A DNA stretch of 64,000 nt from contig CM049313.1 in the NCBI GenBank assembly GCA_026874595.1, positions 73,342,659 to 73,406,658 on the forward strand. Direction: 5' to 3'. The notes under the pieces are model-generated. The model did no database searches and was not told the origin of the DNA. It saw nothing but the letters and a program-made list of their open reading frames with translations. Position numbers and translations under genes: made by a program. Origin of the DNA: Sipunculus nudus. Lineage: Eukaryota; Annelida; Sipuncula; Golfingiida; Sipunculidae. Position 1 is the first letter of the stretch. Each line of letters starts with the position of its first letter. This document shows positions 57,783 through 64,000 of the stretch, one piece after another.

Positions 57783-60595
57783 TTAGCTCAGCTGACTGTA
57801 AGTCATCTGAGCTATAGTTATGGTCCATTATCTGTCATCCGTCAGGCTGGCCGTCATGCCATCTGTAAGAGTGGCACGTTTTGAAATTGTTAGGCATAAA
57901 ATCCAAAATTTGGCATACTGCTACATGTCCCTAAAATCTCCTACCAACCGAAAAATTAGGTCACTTTGACCTTGTTTCTTCGAGAAATTAAGGAAATGCC
58001 TCTGTTTTTTATAAAAAAAACCTATTATCACACTTCAGGACCGTCCGTAGATGTGGCACGTTTTAAAACCGTAAGACCTAGGAATCCAAAATTCAGCATA
58101 ATGTTAGATGTCCCCAAGATCTCCTACCAAGCTGAAAACTGGGTCTTTGCGACTTTGTTCCTTTGAGAAATTTAGGAAAAACCTCAATTTTTTATTAAAA
58201 ACCTATTTTCACACTTCAGGACTGCCTAATATCAAAACCACTCATCTGTTTTTCCTCATATTTACCATAAATATTCCTCTATATAGTTCCTATGTACATG
58301 CCAGAAATTATGTCGGTATTATATAAAATTAAAAAAAGTTATGGGCCCAAACATAATGCATTTTGTAAAAAATCAGGAAAGATATTTAATCACTTAACAC
58401 AAAACATGTTAAAGCTGTGGACTTTTTTTACAGTAATATAACTTTAATTAATCAAAATTAAATTGTATACCCAAAATTAGATCAAAATCTTTCAATTTTT
58501 TTAAAATATTAACAAAAATAAAATATTGGTACCTTAAATTTCACCCAACTTTGACCATGGCACGTTTTTTTTCCTGTAAGTACTGTGGATTTAATTTTCA
58601 CAGCATGTTTATGTTAGCATTTTGTCTGTTAACACCAAAAATTTGAAACCAGTTGATCAAAAACTGTAGATTTTATTCACGTTTTCAAGCACCATGTAAT
58701 ATATTGTTTACATCAAGCTAGTGTTATGCATTTTGCAAGAGCTCAGCTCCCCAGCTTCAGCTCTCAGTTCCTAAAATTTGGCATACAATTAGATGTCTCC
58801 AAAATCCCCTACCATGCCAAGAATTTGGTCACTAGGACTTAATACCTTCGAGATATTAATGAAAAACTTCATTTTTCCATTAAAAACCCATTGTTACACT
58901 TCAAGACTGCCTAATATCAAAACCACTGATCTGACTTTAAACATATATAATATTTATATTTTACTATACATTCTCTATGCACATGCCAGAAATGATGTCA
59001 GTATTGCGTAATTGTTTTAAGTTATGGGCCCAAACATAATGCACTTTGTAAAAAATCAAGAAATATATTTACTCCCTTTACAAGGGGATTGCTGAAGCTA
59101 GAGATTTTTTGTCAGGGATGTAACATTATTTAATCAAGAATCAATTGAATACCCAAAATTATTTCTGAATTTTTCAAATTTTATAAGTTATTAGTATAAA
59201 TATAAAATTAGTACCTTAAATTTTGCCCAACTTTGACCATGGCACGTTTGTTTCCTGTGAGCACTGTTGATATAATTTTTCATATCATGCACACATAAGG
59301 ACTTCAGCTTTTTAGTTTAGAAAGCTGAAAGAAATTGGCCAAAAATTGAAGCTTTTATTAATGTTTTTATGAGACCATGTCAGACCTTGGTTCTCTCCAG
59401 CCCCTCTTGAGTCACCTGTATGTAGACCTTGTTTAACTTTCAGCAAATTATGCATGCTTGAAGTGAGGCATTCACTGGGGCAACCAGGCAGCTTATGGCC
59501 AGCCACAGTTGATCCAGGTGTCCAACCAAACTCATCTAGTAGTTTTAACCAACAACATAACAATAAACAATAAATTAATAAATTTTTATTGATTTTTAAT
59601 AACAAATTAAAGAAAAATAGAAAAGGAATTTATTAGTTTATAATAACAGGAAATTAACTTGCAGTTACTGATGATATAAAAATCTTGTTTCGATGGATAG
59701 AATGTCACATATTCCAAATAACACCATGCAGTATTTTTCAGTTCAATTTTAATGATAAAAAAGTAAATCATATTTTTCATTACTAATCAATAGGGATCAT
59801 ATGAAGGAAATTAATGATAGACAAAGATGCAGTTGATAATATTAATCTAGATTCCTACTGTGTCTAGTGTGTACATTGATGTGAAATAAGTCCAAAATTA
59901 ATATATTACATTTATTTTTTTTAATATAAATAAAAGCCATAAAACCAGGTACTTATGATCATTATTTAAATGTGTGAATTTTGTATATTCTGGATTCTCA
60001 ACATCATTGTTTGGTGAAAACTATATAAATACCAGACATGGTGCAAATACTTTGCAATTGTATTTAAATACGAATTTGAATTTGTACTCCATTATAAAAT
60101 TTCTTGCATAAAGAATGGGAATTCAGGTAAAAATGAAAGTATATGAATACCAGTACAAATACTTTCAAAATGTATTCATGAATGCATTCATGAATATATT
60201 CTTTAATATTATTTTAATAATCACTTCAGTTATATTTCATTTTAAAAAATCATACGATTCTCTTATTATTTTAAATAAAAATTATATTTGGAGAGAATAT
60301 TTGTAATTTTTTTTAATTAATAGTTAAACTCTTATATTATATGTTCTGCTTATAAGTTATATGACCAAGTCAAAATCTGTGTTACAATAGTACTCCATTT
60401 GTTAATAAAATAAATGAAATCAGTCCTCTTCCCTGTCGCCAAAGGTACTATCAAAATCATACATAAGCTAAACAACAACAACTCATAATACAGCTTATAT
60501 TTATTACCACACAAAACCAGCATGTGCCTCATTTCTAAATAATATTTTTTTATCATATATAACAGCTGAGCGCTGTGACCCATAGGTCCCTTGTT
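57783..60595. repeat. Dispersed repeat family B, long copy 4 (after exon 12)
   Basis: Starts TTAGCTCAGCTGACTGTAAG with TCATCTGAGCTATAG following, and ends CAGCTGAGCGCTGTGACCC, then ATAGGTCCCTTGTT. It has at least three diverged internal sub-repeats (recognisable by GGCACGTTTT, ATCAAAACCACTGATCTG, GGGCCCAAACATAATGC and GAAGCTnGAG), and its last 600 bp matches the end of copy 3. Short ORFs of 60-97 codons inside repeat with the units and are not genes. Confidence 0.75.
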
Positions 60596-61100
60596 CTTCA
60601 TATTTACTATAAATATTTCCCATTATAGCTCCTATGTATCTGCCAGGAATTAAGTCAGTATTACAAAATATATAAAAGTTAAGGGCGCAAACATAATGCT
60701 CTTTGTAAAAAAACAGAGAAGATATTTACTCAATTAACATGATAATTGTTGAAGCTAGAGCCTTTTTTTTCAAGGATATAACTTTATTAAATCAATATTC
60801 AATTGCATTCCCAAAATTAGATCTGAATTTCGTAAAATGTTCTTAGCATAAATACAAAATCAGTACCTTCAATTTTGCCCAACTTTGATCATGGCCCGTT
60901 TTTTTCCTGTAAGTACATTTTATTTAATTTTCTCAGCAAGGTACACATAAGGATTTAATTGGTTAAATTCTGAAATTTGAAATTAAAAGCTAAAAAAATT
61001 AGGCTAGTTATTGAAGTTTTTTTCAGAGGCTCTATTGTATTCATTTGCATTGTCAAGCTCCAGGCTACCCACCTCTTGTTACTAGTCACTATAGACCTGC
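60596..61100. repeat. Further family B sub-repeat after the end of copy 4
   Basis: Directly after the terminal CTTGTT, another sub-repeat of the family resumes mid-unit (CATATTTACTATAAATATT, then GGGCGCAAACATAATGC, then ATTGTTGAAGCTAGAG). Either one copy inserted into another or the array of sub-repeats was rearranged. Confidence 0.6.
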
Positions 61101-61488
61101 CTGGTTAACCTTATTAGTGATGCAACAATGGTCCAGGTGTACAGTTATACTCATGTCAGCTCCCCTCCCCCCCCCCATCCCCACCCCCAAGTGTATTGCA
61201 ATGATTGTTATTGTTTGAACTGTATTTCTCAAAGCTGTTTCCACTCCAATGTACAAAACTTTTCTTGAAATAGAAAATTCATGGAGGAATCCAGAAGTTG
61301 GCACGTTTTGGTAATGTAGCATTTTTAAAGAAATTAATTTCCTTTTAAATAATTTAATAATCCTTTTTAAATATAATAAACCCATCAGTAGGTATAATTT
61401 GATAATATATGAGTCAAAGCATGGATAAATAAAGGTGCAATTTAGAATTGTGAATTCTGAATCAAGTGTTAGTTTCATATATTTATTG
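61101..61488. other. Unassigned AT-rich stretch
   Basis: Contains a run of 10 C near 61167-61176. No exon resembling the missing last CCDC112 exon was found. The 129-codon minus-strand ORF here has no recognisable domain. Confidence 0.4.
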
Positions 61489-62199
61489 TTTTATTACGTA
61501 AACATAATTGTGAGCTGTTTCTGTATAAATGAGAATTTTCTCTGTTATAGTTTATACGCCAGAGAAAACCAACCGAAAATTTTCCCTTATTGGGCCTATT
61601 ATCGCCCACCCGCCTCGTTCCCGTGTATCTAGGTCACACTTCCGTTTCCTGTAATCACTTTTTCTTCTGGCATCAGCCATGATGGACGTGTGATCACGCT
61701 CTGCGTGATTCGTCCACTGTTTTGGTTTGTACAGTTGGGGTTGTCAACTGAATTGTAAGTAGTGATTCTTTTTCCCTTCCCGCCATGGAGACCCCTTACT
61801 GTTCTTCTTGTGGTTAATTAATCCCCACTTGGGATCCTCACCCCACTTGTTTCACCTGCCGTTCACACAATGGCATCTGCCAGGGCCCTGCATATCCCTG
61901 CTTCTATTGTCAGACATGGTCGTCTGACAAATGGGCCATGTTCCCTGCCTGGTCCCATTCCCCGGTTGTAGGGGTTCCCATGGTTAAACGCAACACGTCC
62001 ATGTTAGGTTCCCCATCCATTTCAACCTATGAAGTTACTTCCCCTCTAGTTCTGCTGCTAAAAATCTTTCCTATTGTTTTCATCACATTTGGACCCCAGT
62101 CCGCTTATACCACTTTGAGTAAACTCTCACGTTTTTGCTCTTCACTGATGTCGGATCTAGATGGTTGGCACTCGTCTTGGGCGAGCATAACGTCACATT

Positions 62200-63440
62200 G
62201 TTTAGTTCTCAGCCCAATCCAGTTCGGGGTCCGTATTACTCTCGTCTTTTGCTGGTTCCGACACCGCTCGGACGGGGGCGCCCGATTATCGATCTCAAGC
62301 GCCTCTATTCGGTCATTTACCCACCACCCTTTCGCTTGTTCAATATTCCTGCGGTTCTCCGCTTTATCAGTCGGAGGGATTGGGCGTTCATATTAGCCCT
62401 TACAGATGCATATTGTCACGTTCCGATCCATCCGTCGTCCCAACCGTTTTTCGGTTCGCCTACCCAAAGCGCATGTATAAATTACGTGCCCTTCCGTTCG
62501 GAATCAATTTGGCCCCAAAATTTTTATGCTGCAGGGAATAGAGCAGTCGTCCACACGGTCACTTGTTACCTCCGCTCCCAGGGCATATCTGTGCTCCCTT
62601 ACCTAGCTGATTGGCTTGTCCCTGCGGCCAATCGCTCTCTCTTACTGGCGCACCGCTCCAGGGTTCTCGATTACTCAGGAACCTTGACTTTCTTGTCAAT
62701 ACAGAGAAGTCCCAGCTCACTCTCACCCAGTCCTTACTGTTTCTGGGTGTGACTCTCGATTTTGCGTCAGGGACTGTGTCTCTCCTGCACGCATTTGCTC
62801 TAAAGCTCCGGACACAGATTCATTCCTTTCTTGCATCTCGCCGTATCGTTTCTCGTGCCGCTGCTTCTCTTCACCGCACTCTCATCTGGGCCGCCGATTT
62901 CGTTCCATTCAGTTGGTTATAACTCCGTCCGGTTCAGTCTCTCCTGCGCGCTCACGGCCTTATCCATCTCTGTTCGGTTCGTCCTGCGGTCCTCCCGTAT
63001 CAACGTACGTGGCGGACCCTTCGCCCTTGACTGGACCTTTCCTTTCTCCTTCAGGAAGTTCCTTTCTCTCAGGGGATTGATTGTACTGTCTTTACTGACA
63101 CATCTCTCCTCGGTTGGGGTGCCCATATGGCTGATCTCCGCGCCTCGGGCATCTGGTCCCCATCGGCAAGCCTCCTTCATATCCATGTCCTCGAACTTTG
63201 CGCCATCCATTGCGCGATCTCACGTTGGTCCCCGTCGCTTACTAGGCCGTCACATACTAGTCATGACCGACCCCACCACGATGGTGGCATATATAAACGG
63301 GCAGGGCAGTACTCGGTCTCCCTCACTGATGCAGGAGACCTACCTCTTGTGCGATCTATGTATCAAGCTACGGGCCTCGATCTGAGCGTCTCATCTTCCG
63401 GGCATATCGAACTTCTAACAGACGCCCTTTCATGTCGCCC
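62200..63440 (+). pseudogene. DIRS copy 2, reverse transcriptase and RNase H
   Basis: RT is better preserved here than in copy 1. One frame of 205 codons (62135-62752) includes TPLGRGRPIIDLKRLYSV, then DWAFILALTDAYCHVPIHP (motif A, Asp present), then PYLADWLVPAANRSLLLAH. The YxDD box reads YLAD, so the first Asp is Ala. FLVNTEKSQLTLTQS and LFLGVTLDF follow in another frame. RNase H pieces are DCTVFTDTSLLGWG (63079-63120), HIHVLELCAIHCAI and VAYINGQGSTRSPSLMQETY (63282-63341). Frame changes separate these pieces. Confidence 0.85.
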
Positions 63441-63829
63441 CGCGTCTCCACCTCCGTCTGTCGTCCTTCTGCTCTCAGTGCTTCAGTGTCTCTTCACTGG
63501 ACTGGGGCATCCGGATATCGATCTATTTGATTTTCCCCTCCCCCCAGTCCCCGTTCTTACAGTGACGCGTCTACTTCGCCCTCGCGACCGTCTCCCCGCC
63601 CACCTGCCATCCGTTTGGTCTCACTGGTTTCTCTACGCCTTTCCGGTGCCCCGTCTCATCCACTGTATCCTCATCCGTCTGTCCCGTGCGGACCAGACGG
63701 ATCTCCTCCTCATCCTCCCATTCATCCTGCGACTCCCTGGTTTCCCCTGTGGGGCTCGCTTTTCTCACTACCACCGCTTCTTCTAACGCTCTGGATCGAA
63801 CTCCCGTCGTTCCCAAGAGCACGTCGTCC

Positions 63830-64000
63830 AATTCGGTCATACCCTCTATGACTCCCTGTGACATCTCTTCACCGGTTTGGCGTCTGACCACGGAATCTCC
63901 TTTAAATCCATCGCTTGCAGAGCTTTTGGAATTCTTTGTTTCATTCCTACTTGATAACCATATATCCTAACTGTCTCTTCGTGGCTATCGTCACGATCGT
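63830..64000 (+). pseudogene. DIRS copy 2, N-terminal part of tyrosine recombinase
   Basis: By alignment with copy 1 (52120-52270), this encodes the start of the recombinase: residues equivalent to the GISPLDPSLA segment appear here as LNPSLAELLEFFVSFLLDN before a stop near 63968. The rest lies beyond the window. Confidence 0.7.

Larger units (their letters stand above)
61489..64000 (+). mobile_element. DIRS-type retrotransposon, copy 2, cut by the window end
   Basis: Same family and orientation as copy 1: the left end begins TTTTATTACGTAAAC and the terminal repeat follows to about 61665 (with GGGCCTATTATCGCCC). The Cys-rich gag patch is near 61780-61920 (CFTCRSHNGIC, then CFYCQTW). Most of ORF1, about 1.8 kb in copy 1, is deleted between about 62000 and 62200. 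RT, RNase H and the start of the recombinase follow. The right end lies outside the window. Confidence 0.9.

Noticed and set aside
57647-61488. Search for the missing last exon of the CCDC112-like gene
   Set aside because: No acceptor followed by codons for the short conserved tail was found, and the region is mostly family B repeat.
1-64000. tRNA, rRNA or other structured RNA genes
   Set aside because: No A/B box pairs, cloverleaf-like segments or rRNA-like stretches were noticed on either strand by eye. A covariance-model scan would be decisive.

Overview
This is 64 kb of animal nuclear DNA. It has no operons. It holds one intron-rich gene, several kinds of tandem satellite and many transposon remnants in AT-rich sequence. 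DIRS retrotransposons, dispersed repeats carrying a GGTGGCGCCACC palindrome, and repeats opening TTAGCTCAGCTGAC suggest a lophotrochozoan, probably a bivalve mollusc. That assignment is an inference.

Layout: 1-13452 is a satellite of about 73 bp monomers, arranged in a 3.73 kb higher-order repeat and cut by the left window edge. 13.5-21 kb holds a dead LINE fragment with a 200 bp MITE inside it, microsatellites, a fold-back element, a second element with terminal inverted repeats, and one copy of a dispersed repeat called family B here. 21-27 kb is mostly unassigned. It contains a coding-like terminal exon on the minus strand with a poly(A) signal, a second weaker minus-strand ORF, an inverted repeat pair and a second MITE copy.

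The one gene recognised with confidence runs on the plus strand from 27369 to beyond 57646. It is the orthologue of vertebrate CCDC112, a coiled-coil protein. Twelve coding exons are readable (461 codons plus 2 nt). Every junction is GT-AG and the phases are consistent across all of them. The short last exon, expected to encode about 15 residues, was not found and probably lies beyond 64000. The introns carry family B repeats, MITEs and retroelements.

Intron 8 (39017-54791, 15.8 kb) is exceptional. Its first 9 kb is about 175 copies of a 51 bp unit. The first unit spans the exon 8/intron 8 junction, so the array has multiplied 24 nt of coding sequence plus the 5' splice site. Next comes a DIRS retrotransposon of about 5.5 kb (48034-53573) with inverted terminal repeats and an internal complementary region that matches the junction of its two joined ends. 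A second DIRS copy starts at 61489 and runs off the window. Both are broken by stops and frameshifts, and both have lost the same aspartate of the reverse transcriptase YxDD motif.

No rRNA, tRNA or CRISPR array was seen. The ORFs inside satellites and repeats are by-products of repetition.
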